From: Clostridia bacterium
GTDB lineage: Bacteria > UBA6262 > WVXT01
Assembly (NCBI GenBank): GCA_030671905.1
Contig: DAOVHK010000045.1
Span: 1 to 10,779 of the forward strand
DNA length: 10,779 nucleotides
Direction: 5' to 3'
Shown here: positions 1 through 5,989 of the stretch, in pieces
Layout: each line of letters opens with the position of its first letter
Position numbering within the stretch: position 1 is the stretch's first letter
Notes under the pieces: generated by a model
What the model was told of the DNA's origin: nothing
Database searches by the model: none
The model's input: the letters and a program-made list of their open reading frames with translations, nothing else
Translations under genes and position numbers: made by a program

Positions 1-96
1 AGCCTGGTTCAGGCAAAAGTCTCCATAGTCTCTATGGGTAGAAGCAGAGAGGAGACGATTATAATAGATAGAGACTTGATAGATTTCAATTTTTAA
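1..96 (+). CDS. C-terminal end of an unidentified protein (partial)
   Basis: Frame 1 is open from the window edge to a TAA at 94-96 and gives 31 residues ending in ETIIIDRDLIDFNF. The composition is ordinary for a folded soluble protein tail, but too little is visible to name a family. It lies on the same strand as the ABC ATPase gene 52 bases downstream. The promoter of that gene overlaps its last codons, so the two genes may be expressed separately or only partly together. It could also be a chance open stretch, since only 32 codons are visible. Confidence 0.45.
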   Translation, partial: SLVQAKVSIVSMGRSREETIIIDRDLIDFNF

Positions 97-104
97 TTTA
101 TAAT
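76..104 (+). promoter_or_regulatory. Sigma-70-type promoter for the ABC ATPase gene
   Basis: A -35 box TTGATA (76-81) and a perfect -10 box TATAAT (99-104) are separated by 17 bases, and transcription would begin near 111. This leaves a leader of about 38 bases before the ATG at 149, with AGGAGGT at 137-143 as ribosome site. The -35 box lies inside the end of the preceding reading frame. Confidence 0.7.
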
Positions 105-148
105 TACTATTGTTATTGAGTAGGGGCTGGATTCACAGGAGGTAGGAA

Positions 149-1252
149 ATGGCGCGGGTTGTTTTAAGGAAGGCAACTAAGTTATATCCTGGAGGTGTTA
201 TCGGCGCCAAGGATATTAATTTGGAAATTGCTGATAAAGAGTTCTGCATTTTAGTTGGACCGTCAGGCTGTGGTAAATCAACCACGCTACGAATGATTGC
301 TGGCCTGGAGGAAGTTACTGAAGGAGAAATCTATATTGATGATAGACTGATCAATGACATCCCTCCTAAAAACAGGGATATTGCTATGGTTTTCCAGAAC
401 TACGCTCTTTACCCCCATATGAGCGCCTATGAAAACATGGCTTTTGCACTAAAATTGAGAAAGTATCCCAAGAAAGAAATACAACACAGGGTAGAAGAAG
501 CAGCAGAGATTTTAGGTATCCGGCCTCTTCTAAACAGAAGGCCAAAGGCACTCTCTGGTGGGGAAAGACAGAGGGTAGCAGTGGGGAGAGCTATAGTTCG
601 TAAACCTAAAGTCTTCTTATTCGATGAACCTTTGAGTAATTTAGACGCAAAGATGAGAGTTCAGATGAGGACAGAACTCAGCAAGCTTCACAAGCGGTTG
701 CAAGCTACTATGATCTACGTGACCCACGACCAGGTGGAGGCTATGACCATGGGAGACAAGATCACAGTATTGAAGGATGGCATCATTTACCAAGTGGCAG
801 ATCCAATCACTCTCTATGACCAGCCGGTAAATAAGTTTGTGGCCGGGTTCATCGGGACGCCTCCCATGAACTTTATGGAATGTCGGGTGATAAAAAAGGA
901 GGCTGGAATATATATAGATGAAGGAAACTACGAAGTAAAAGTCAGTAAGAAGATGGGAAAAGCCCTCGAGCCCTATGTGGGTAGAGAAGTAGTCTTTGGC
1001 ATTCGACCAGAGGATATTTATGATAAGCTCTATTCTGCAGGAGCTACCCGGGATAACACTATTTCCAGTACTGTAGAGGTTGTGGAGCCTATGGGTGCTG
1101 AGATAATGTTACATTTAACCACTGGCAAGAGTATTTTTATTGCCCGCGTTGGTTCACACAATAAAGCAAAAGTTAACCAGGACATAGAAATGGTCTTTGA
1201 TATGGATAAGATTCATGTTTTTGATAAGAAGACAGAAAAGACTATAGTATAG
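149..1252 (+). CDS. ugpC: ABC transporter ATP-binding subunit, UgpC/MsmX/MalK type
   Basis: This is the cytosolic ATPase of a carbohydrate-type (CUT1) ABC importer. It hydrolyses ATP to drive uptake through a pair of permease subunits. The 367-residue length is normal for the family. Visible motifs are Walker A GPSGCGKST (37-45), Q-loop Gln83 in FQNYALYPHMS, the signature LSGGERQ (135-141), Walker B VFLFDE (155-160), D-loop SNLD (163-166) and the H-loop His193 in VTHDQ. From about residue 235 follow the TOBE/OB regulatory domains, including GIRPED (284-289). The ATG has AGGAGGT five bases upstream. No permease or binding-protein gene is adjacent in this window, so it may be a shared ATPase serving several importers, as MsmX does in Bacillus. 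The substrate cannot be read from the sequence: sugar, oligosaccharide or glycerol-3-phosphate are all possible. The ATPase family call is firm; the ugpC symbol is the customary family label, not proof of substrate. Confidence 0.93.
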   Translation: MARVVLRKATKLYPGGVIGAKDINLEIADKEFCILVGPSGCGKSTTLRMIAGLEEVTEGEIYIDDRLINDIPPKNRDIAMVFQNYALYPHMSAYENMAFALKLRKYPKKEIQHRVEEAAEILGIRPLLNRRPKALSGGERQRVAVGRAIVRKPKVFLFDEPLSNLDAKMRVQMRTELSKLHKRLQATMIYVTHDQVEAMTMGDKITVLKDGIIYQVADPITLYDQPVNKFVAGFIGTPPMNFMECRVIKKEAGIYIDEGNYEVKVSKKMGKALEPYVGREVVFGIRPEDIYDKLYSAGATRDNTISSTVEVVEPMGAEIMLHLTTGKSIFIARVGSHNKAKVNQDIEMVFDMDKIHVFDKKTEKTIV

Positions 1253-1279
1253 TGTTGTGCAGGAAAAATTTACAGAAAG

Positions 1280-1320
1280 TTTACAGCTTTTTTACACAAA
1301 TGTTATATTTTGGATATAAA
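1280..1320 (+). promoter_or_regulatory. Possible promoter(s) ahead of the HD-GYP gene
   Basis: Two staggered candidates are visible. TTTACA (1280-1285) lies 18 bases before TATATT (1304-1309), and TTTACA (1291-1296) lies 18 bases before TATAAA (1315-1320). Either would start a transcript around 1316-1328, upstream of the AGGAGG at 1347-1352 and of the terminator at 1432-1476. The region is AT-rich, so chance matches are likely. Confidence 0.35.
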
Positions 1321-1355
1321 CTTTTTGGTGGAAGAAGAAGAAAAATAGGAGGATA

Positions 1356-1379
1356 ATGTGCCGGGGAAATAAAGGTTGA
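1356..1379 (+). CDS. Possible 7-codon leader ORF
   Basis: A strong AGGAGGA (1347-1353) is followed by ATG TGC CGG GGA AAT AAA GGT TGA, encoding MCRGNKG. A GTG at 1358 in another frame gives only four codons. Spacing from the ribosome site to the ATG is short (2-3 bases). A well-formed ribosome site with no real gene behind it, followed by a terminator hairpin, could mean a leader peptide, the remnant of a lost gene, or chance. I give it mainly to record the ribosome site. Confidence 0.15.
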   Translation: MCRGNKG

Positions 1380-1431
1380 CTTCTATTTAGTTTTACTAAG
1401 AGAGGGACCATGAGTTCAAAAAATAGATTAT

Positions 1432-1476
1432 AGCCGAATTATCAAAGATTATTAAGGTTTGGTAATTCGGCTTTTT
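1432..1476 (+). terminator. Intrinsic terminator between the ABC ATPase and HD-GYP genes
   Basis: The arms 1432-1443 (AGCCGAATTATC) and 1461-1472 (GGTAATTCGGCT) pair over 12 base pairs with one G-T wobble. Three further A-T pairs are possible at 1444-1446 with 1458-1460. The 3' arm runs into TTTTT and, after one G, TTTTT again. It lies 180 bases after the ABC ATPase stop and 52 bases before the preferred HD-GYP start. It can therefore end the upstream transcript or act as an attenuator for a transcript started near 1316-1328. Confidence 0.75.
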
Positions 1477-1527
1477 GTTTTTCAGATGAGGGAATTTTTG
1501 AGGGAGAATTTCTACGAGGAGCCAGTG

Positions 1528-2748
1528 ATGGAAAAGGAAGATTTAGCCAGAAGAATAAGAGAGCTGGGAGAAGAGTTGGGAGAGAAGACCTCGGAGTTGG
1601 TCAAGACTAATAGTAATCTGGTAGAATTCAGGAAAGAGTTGTCAAGAAAAATAAAGCAGAAGACGAAGGCACTCTCTTTTCTCTACAGGATAGAAAGAGA
1701 TGTTTCCAATAAGTTGAAGATGGAAGATGTTTTAAAGGTAATCGTGGAAAAGGTGGGTTCGATTCTGAACGTGAAAATATGCTCTATTCTCTTAATAAAT
1801 GATAAGACTAGCAAGTTGTCGGTTGAATGTGCTAAGGGACTGGAACCAAAAATTCTGAAGGATAAAGAACTTGAAGTGGGAAATAAGATTTCGGACTGGG
1901 TAGTAAAACATAATAGGCCAATTTTGGTGAAAAATATTGAGAAAGATACTCGCTTTGCTAAGAGGAGTGAGGATAAGTATTATAATAAATCTCTAATGAG
2001 TGTTCCTTTGGCTATAAAGGATAAGGTTATAGGAGTTATCAATGTAAACAACAAAAAGTCGAAAAGAGTCTTTAATCAGGAAGACTTTCGATTGCTCAAG
2101 CAGATAGCCGCTCAGGTTGCCATAGTTATCGAAAATGCCAGACTTTACAAGAGTTTAAGCAATCTTTATATGCGCACCATTATGGCCTTAGCAGCTACTA
2201 TCGATGCGCGTGACCATTATACCAGGAGACATTCAGAGATGGTGGCTAAATACGCTGTAGCTATTGCTGAAGCAATGAAACTTCCTCCTGAGCGGGTAGA
2301 GCTTATCAGGCAGGCTTCCCATTTACACGATATTGGTAAGATTGGAGTGCATGACTTTATCCTTCTCAAGCCCGATAAATTAACTGATGAAGAATGGGAA
2401 GAAATAAAGCTCCATTCGGTTAAAGGTGCTGAAATACTGGCTCCCCTGGTTGTTTTCCTTAACGGAGTAATTGATATGGTCAAGCAGCATCACGAAAGAT
2501 ATGATGGGAAAGGTTATCCCAGCCACTACAAAGATGAGGAAATAGATATAGGAGCAAGGATAATGGCTGTAGCTGATGCCTTTGATGCTATGTTATCAGA
2601 AAGACCGTATAGGAAAGCATATTCTAAAAAGAGAGCAATTGAAGAATTGAGAGGAAATAGTGGAACGCAATTCGATCCGAAAATTGTGGAGACTTTTCTT
2701 GAGGTGTTAAATAAAGGGACGGGGTTAATTCAAAACAGATACCAATGA
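1528..2748 (+). CDS. GAF-HD-GYP domain protein, probable cyclic-di-GMP phosphodiesterase
   Basis: This is a cytosolic signalling protein with no membrane segment. The preferred ATG at 1528 has GAGGAG (1516-1521) six bases upstream and gives 406 residues. Longer readings start at ATG 1486, which has no ribosome site, or at a TTG inside the terminator stem, so I reject them. Residues 1-50 are charged and heptad-like, a likely coiled coil. A GAF sensor domain follows (about 55-205) with its usual VGVINVNN-type ending. The HD-GYP domain (about 213-400) has all visible metal and signature residues: His235, the HD pair His267-Asp268 in HLHDIGK, His296, HHERYDGKGYP (321-331) and Asp350 in VADAFDAM. 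HD-GYP proteins with this set hydrolyse cyclic di-GMP to GMP or pGpG; activity here is inferred. The GAF ligand is unknown. A terminator on each side suggests it is transcribed alone. Confidence 0.9.
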   Translation: MEKEDLARRIRELGEELGEKTSELVKTNSNLVEFRKELSRKIKQKTKALSFLYRIERDVSNKLKMEDVLKVIVEKVGSILNVKICSILLINDKTSKLSVECAKGLEPKILKDKELEVGNKISDWVVKHNRPILVKNIEKDTRFAKRSEDKYYNKSLMSVPLAIKDKVIGVINVNNKKSKRVFNQEDFRLLKQIAAQVAIVIENARLYKSLSNLYMRTIMALAATIDARDHYTRRHSEMVAKYAVAIAEAMKLPPERVELIRQASHLHDIGKIGVHDFILLKPDKLTDEEWEEIKLHSVKGAEILAPLVVFLNGVIDMVKQHHERYDGKGYPSHYKDEEIDIGARIMAVADAFDAMLSERPYRKAYSKKRAIEELRGNSGTQFDPKIVETFLEVLNKGTGLIQNRYQ

Positions 2749-2810
2749 TTACCAGATGGATTGGTAATATTTTTGAACTCACACTTCCACATAGTGTGAG
2801 TTTTTTATTT
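2748..2810 (+). terminator. Tandem terminator hairpins after the HD-GYP gene
   Basis: The first hairpin pairs ATTACCA (2748-2754) with TGGTAAT (2762-2768) and is followed by ATTTTTG. The second pairs AACTCACACT (2776-2785) with AGTGTGAGTT (2793-2802), a perfect 10-base-pair stem with a 7-base loop, running into TTTTTTATTTTT. The second is a textbook intrinsic terminator. Together they isolate the HD-GYP gene from the pyr operon. Confidence 0.85.
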
Positions 2811-2822
2811 TTCTGCTTCACA

Positions 2823-2866
2823 GGCAGAGATTTGCTCTGTCACTACAGCTTCTGCTTTGGCGGAAG
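2823..2866. repeat. Two adjacent inverted repeats upstream of the pyr promoter
   Basis: GGCAGAG (2823-2829) pairs with CTCTGTC (2835-2841), with one G-T pair and a 5-base loop. CTTCTGC (2849-2855) pairs with GCGGAAG (2860-2866), with one G-T pair and a 4-base loop. Both lie between the terminator and the -35 box at 2873. They could be a regulator-binding site or the residue of an older element. The wobble pairs make imperfect DNA palindromes, so the function is unknown. Confidence 0.4.
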
Positions 2867-2872
2867 AAAAGT

Positions 2873-2901
2873 TTGACTTTTCAGACTATTTATGGTATAT
2901 T
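2873..2901 (+). promoter_or_regulatory. Strong promoter of the pyr operon
   Basis: TTGACT (2873-2878) is followed after exactly 17 bases by TATATT (2896-2901). TG at 2893-2894 one base upstream of the -10 box makes it an extended -10 promoter. The transcript would start near 2908, giving a leader of about 52 bases before pyrR. That leader has only a weak AT-rich hairpin (2912-2918 with 2932-2938) and no T-tract terminator, so a Bacillus-type attenuator is not present ahead of pyrR. Confidence 0.8.
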
Positions 2902-2959
2902 CAAATGCGGAAAAATCTAAGTGGTGATTTGAGATTTTCATAAGAGAAGCAGGGAGGAT

Positions 2960-3499
2960 ATGGTGGTATCCCGAAAGAAGAAAGCGATAATGGATGCAAA
3001 GGAAATTTCCTGGACAATAAAAAGGATGGCTCACGAAATTGTGGAGAAGAGTTACGGAATAAAAGACCTTGTCATTGTGGGAATTCAGACCAGGGGAGTC
3101 CATCTTGCTAAGCGGATTGCCAGGGAGATAGAGACTATTGAGAAGAAGGAAATTCCTGTGGGGGCTCTGGACATCACTCTCTACCGCGATGATGTGGATT
3201 CAATAGCACATCAGCCTTTGGTTAAGGAAACAAAAATTCCTTTCGATATTACCGATAAGAAAGTAGTTCTCGTTGACGATGTCCTCTTTGCCGGAAGGAC
3301 TGTAAGGGCTGCCCTCGATGAACTGATAGATTTCGGTCGTCCCAAAATTATAAGATTGGCAGTTCTAATCGATAGAGGCCTTAGAGAACTCCCTATCCAG
3401 CCTGACTTTGTGGGGAAAATTTATCCCACTTCTAAGAAAGAGCTTGTCTCGGTGAATTTGAAAGAAGTGGATGGAGAAGATAGCGTGTTTTTAAAATAA
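2960..3499 (+). CDS. pyrR: PyrR, pyrimidine operon regulator / uracil phosphoribosyltransferase
   Basis: In Bacillus PyrR is a UMP-responsive RNA-binding attenuation protein that also converts uracil and PRPP to UMP. The 179 residues align end to end with it. Landmarks are VGIQTRG (40-46), DITLYRDD (71-78) and the PRPP loop VVLVDDVLFAGRT (102-114), then RELPI (142-146) and GKIYPTSK (152-159). GGAGG (2953-2957) is only two bases from the ATG at 2960, so the GTG at 2963 (five bases) may be the true start, shortening the protein by one residue. It is the first gene of the pyr cluster. Compared from memory with B. subtilis PyrR, several RNA-contact positions differ (T18 to Lys, K40 to Gln, H140 to Leu, R146 to Gln), while R19, H22 and K152 are kept. 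The enzyme motif looks intact, but RNA-based control is less sure. Confidence 0.93.
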   Translation: MVVSRKKKAIMDAKEISWTIKRMAHEIVEKSYGIKDLVIVGIQTRGVHLAKRIAREIETIEKKEIPVGALDITLYRDDVDSIAHQPLVKETKIPFDITDKKVVLVDDVLFAGRTVRAALDELIDFGRPKIIRLAVLIDRGLRELPIQPDFVGKIYPTSKKELVSVNLKEVDGEDSVFLK

Positions 3500-3518
3500 T
3501 GAACCTTTGTGGAAGGAG

Positions 3519-3573
3519 TGACAGAGAGCGAAGCGAACGCAATTAGGGGAAACCTGTTGAGGTGTCCCCTATT
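3519..3573. repeat. Hairpin/palindrome in the pyrR-pyrB gap (REP-like, or PyrR-binding site)
   Basis: TAGGGGA (3544-3550) pairs with TCCCCTA (3565-3571). After an A-G mismatch, ACCT (3552-3555) pairs with AGGT (3560-3563) around a GTTG loop. There is no T-tract, so it is not an intrinsic terminator. The flank GAGAGCGAAGCGAACGC (3524-3540) plus a GGGGA...TCCCC palindrome is the look of short REP-like extragenic palindromes scattered in many genomes. The upper part, AAACCTGTTGAGGT, also loosely resembles the PyrR-recognised hairpin (consensus ARUCCNGNGAGGYU) but carries an extra loop base. The hairpin is clear; its identity is open. Confidence 0.55.
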
Positions 3574-3604
3574 GAGCACAGGCGGATTCACATAGGAGTG
3601 ATGA

Positions 3605-4543
3605 ATGCGGTTAAAGAATAAGGATTTACTCGGCCTGGAATATCTGGATAGAGAAGAGATAAATTTAATTTTAGAAACAGCGAAACCATTTAAGGAGCTG
3701 TTTACCCGCTCAGTAAAGAAAGTCCCTCCTTTACGGGGTAAGACCGTGGTGCTTCTCTTCTACGAGCCCTCAACCAGAACCAGAATTTCTTTCGAGCTGG
3801 CAGCCAAGAGGTTGAGTGCCGATGTTTTGAATATTTCTGCCTCCACCTCCAGTGTGGCCAAGGGTGAAAGTCTAATCGATACCGCAAAAACTTTAGAAGC
3901 AATGAAGGCCGACTTCGTGGTTATTCGCCATTCCATGTCAGGAGCTCCCCAGATTCTTGCCCGAACAATAAGTGCCTCCATAATTAATGCTGGTGATGGA
4001 ACTCACGAGCATCCCACGCAAGGGTTATTGGATATGTTTACCATCTGGGAGAAGAAAGAGAGACTTTCAGGCCTGAAGGTTGCTATTGTGGGAGACATTC
4101 TTCACTCGCGCGTTGCTCGGTCAAATATCTGGGGATTGAATAAGATGGGAGCAAAAGTATACGTGGTAGGGCCAGCAACTTTGATGCCTCCTAAGATTGA
4201 ACAGATGGGCGTGAAAATCTTCTACGATCTAGACGAGATAATTGATGAGCTTGACGTGATTAACATTTTGAGAATTCAGATAGAGAGACAGAAGGAGAAT
4301 CTATTTCCTTCCTTGCGGGAGTATAACGAAATTTTTGGCATTACCGATGAAAGATTGAAAAGAGCGAAGAAAGATCTTCTGGTGATGCATCCCGGTCCAA
4401 TGAATAGAGGGATAGAGATATCCTCTTCGGTGGCAGAGGGTTCACGTTCTGTAATCACCGAACAGGTCACCAATGGGATTGCGGTGAGGATGGCAGTCCT
4501 TTACCTTCTGGCTGGTGGAGATAGCCGGGGTATGAAAAGATAG
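3605..4543 (+). CDS. pyrB: Aspartate carbamoyltransferase catalytic chain
   Basis: PyrB joins carbamoyl phosphate and L-aspartate to make N-carbamoyl-L-aspartate, the committed step of pyrimidine synthesis. The 312-residue length is typical of the catalytic chain. The carbamoyl-phosphate site STRTR (56-60) is followed by the loop SSVAKGES (82-89) with the active-site Ser and Lys. Then come RHS (108-110), HEHPTQGLLD (134-143), the aspartate-domain motif MHPGPMNRG (261-269) and EQVTNG (286-291). AGGAG (3594-3598) lies six bases from the ATG. No regulatory chain gene (pyrI) follows, so an unregulated trimer, or a complex with the adjacent dihydroorotase as in Aquifex, is plausible. A 105-base gap containing a hairpin separates it from pyrR. 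Confidence 0.96.
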   Translation: MRLKNKDLLGLEYLDREEINLILETAKPFKELFTRSVKKVPPLRGKTVVLLFYEPSTRTRISFELAAKRLSADVLNISASTSSVAKGESLIDTAKTLEAMKADFVVIRHSMSGAPQILARTISASIINAGDGTHEHPTQGLLDMFTIWEKKERLSGLKVAIVGDILHSRVARSNIWGLNKMGAKVYVVGPATLMPPKIEQMGVKIFYDLDEIIDELDVINILRIQIERQKENLFPSLREYNEIFGITDERLKRAKKDLLVMHPGPMNRGIEISSSVAEGSRSVITEQVTNGIAVRMAVLYLLAGGDSRGMKR

Positions 4544-4568
4544 GAATCACAATCATCTCGGGAGGAGC

Positions 4569-5873
4569 GTGTTGAGATTAGTCATTAGAAATGGAAGAGT
4601 AGTCGATCCTAAAAATAAGATTGATAAGAAAGTAGACATCCTGATTGAAGATGGAAAAATAACGAAGATTGGAGAATCTTCAAAATTCAGGCCGGGAGAT
4701 GTTACCAGGTCTACGATAACAATTGATGCCACGGGTAAGGTGGTCACCCCTGGGTTGATCGATATACATACCCATTTACGAGAACCGGGTAGGGAAGACG
4801 AGGAAACAATTGCTTCCGGAACCCGCGCTGCTGCACAGGGGGGATTTACCTCTATCTGTTGTATGCCCAATACCCAGCCTGTGGTTGATTCTGTCTCTGG
4901 TGTGAAATTTATTCTCACTACAGCTTCCCAGGAAGGAGTAGTGAATGTTTATCCTATAGGAAGCATAACCAAAGGACGAAAAGGAGAAGAAATAGCAGAG
5001 ATAGGGAAGATGAGAATTGCTGGAATTGTGGGTATCTCTGATGATGGCAAACCAGTGATGAACGCTCAGATAATGCGACGGGCTCTGGAATATGCTAAGA
5101 TGTTCAATCTCCCGGTGATCTCTCACTGTGAGGATTTAAACCTTTCTATAGGTGGGGTAATGAACGAAGGATTTACCTCCACGGTTTTAGGTTTAAAAGG
5201 AATACCCAGTCAGGCTGAGGAAGTAATGGTGGCCCGGGATATCGCCCTGGCAGAGTTGACCGGTGGGAAGTTACATTTAGCCCACATTACTACCCGTCGC
5301 TCTGTGGAACTAATTCGCCAGGCGAAGAAGAAGAAAATAAAGGTAACCTGTGAAACCGCACCCCACTACTTCTCTCTTTCCGAAGAGGAGGTTCAGGGTT
5401 ATGACACTAATACGAAGATAAATCCTCCTTTAAGAACTAAGGATGATATCAAGGCATTATGTGAAGGACTGGCTGATGGCACAATTGATTGTATAGTATC
5501 AGACCATGCTCCCCATCTGGACGTGGAGAAAGATTTAGAATATAATATAGCTCCTTTTGGCATAATCGGACTAGAGACGACGTTACCCTTGATTCTTACA
5601 AATCTGGTAAGTAAGAAGATACTAAACTTAAGTCAAGCAATAGCAAAATTGACTGTGAACCCGGCAAATATTCTGGGACTGGAGAAAGGGTCTCTCTCCA
5701 TAGGGTCTGATGCTGACCTCACCATAATCGATTTGAATCTGAAAAAGAAAATTGGCAACGAATTCACTTCGCAGAGTAAGAATTCCCCATTTATTGGTAT
5801 GGAGTTGAAGGGGTTCCCCGTGACTACCATAGTTGGGGGTAAAGTGGTAATGAAAGATGGAAAGCTCGTTTAG
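4569..5873 (+). CDS. pyrC: Dihydroorotase (type I)
   Basis: PyrC is a zinc amidohydrolase that closes N-carbamoyl-aspartate to dihydroorotate. At 434 residues with the PGLIDIHTHLREPG motif (61-74) it is the long type I form used by Bacillus and Aquifex, not the shorter E. coli type. The expected metal ligands are visible: His67 and His69 (HTH), Asp158/159 in GISDDG, His186 (SHCED), His239 (AHITT) and Asp312 (SDHAPH). C-terminal GSDADLTIID (379-388) is the usual amidohydrolase ending. The GTG at 4569 is only three bases from GGGAGG (4560-4565), whereas the in-frame TTG at 4572 has six; either could be the start. It begins 25 bases after pyrB, so the two are cotranscribed. A 116-base noncoding gap follows. 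Confidence 0.96.
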   Translation: MLRLVIRNGRVVDPKNKIDKKVDILIEDGKITKIGESSKFRPGDVTRSTITIDATGKVVTPGLIDIHTHLREPGREDEETIASGTRAAAQGGFTSICCMPNTQPVVDSVSGVKFILTTASQEGVVNVYPIGSITKGRKGEEIAEIGKMRIAGIVGISDDGKPVMNAQIMRRALEYAKMFNLPVISHCEDLNLSIGGVMNEGFTSTVLGLKGIPSQAEEVMVARDIALAELTGGKLHLAHITTRRSVELIRQAKKKKIKVTCETAPHYFSLSEEEVQGYDTNTKINPPLRTKDDIKALCEGLADGTIDCIVSDHAPHLDVEKDLEYNIAPFGIIGLETTLPLILTNLVSKKILNLSQAIAKLTVNPANILGLEKGSLSIGSDADLTIIDLNLKKKIGNEFTSQSKNSPFIGMELKGFPVTTIVGGKVVMKDGKLV

Positions 5874-5989
5874 GAAAGACTTGGCGAATTTATCCTCACT
5901 TCCTAGGGAACCTCTTTTTTTACCGAAGGCGAAAAACCATCCCCTCAAGTCGTTCGGAAAAAATCCCCCATGTTTCCCAGAGGACAGAT

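Noticed and set aside
129..143. Shared GGATTCACA before the ribosome sites of the ABC ATPase gene and of pyrB (3584-3592)
   Set aside because: A 9-base match next to similar purine-rich ribosome sites is within chance and not seen before other genes here.
1459..1527. Longer N-terminus for the HD-GYP protein (TTG 1459 or ATG 1486)
   Set aside because: TTG 1459 lies inside the terminator stem-loop and ATG 1486 follows its T-tract with no ribosome site. ATG 1528 has GAGGAG at six bases.
2217..2483. Minus-strand open frame inside the HD-GYP gene
   Set aside because: It is the antisense shadow of a well-conserved domain and has no family likeness of its own. The same holds for the other minus-strand frames across the pyr genes.
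2843..3103. Minus-strand open frame across the pyr promoter and pyrR start
   Set aside because: It runs through a strong + strand promoter and conserved PyrR codons, has no recognisable protein features, and reads as a shadow.
3518..3595. 25-codon GTG frame in the pyrR-pyrB gap as a leader peptide
   Set aside because: The GGAAGGA directly abuts the GTG with no spacer, the frame runs through the hairpin, and there is no codon bias or pyrimidine-related pattern.
5895..5921. Intrinsic terminator after pyrC
   Set aside because: A T-run is present, but the only stem before it is AGG/CCT of three base pairs, too weak for termination.
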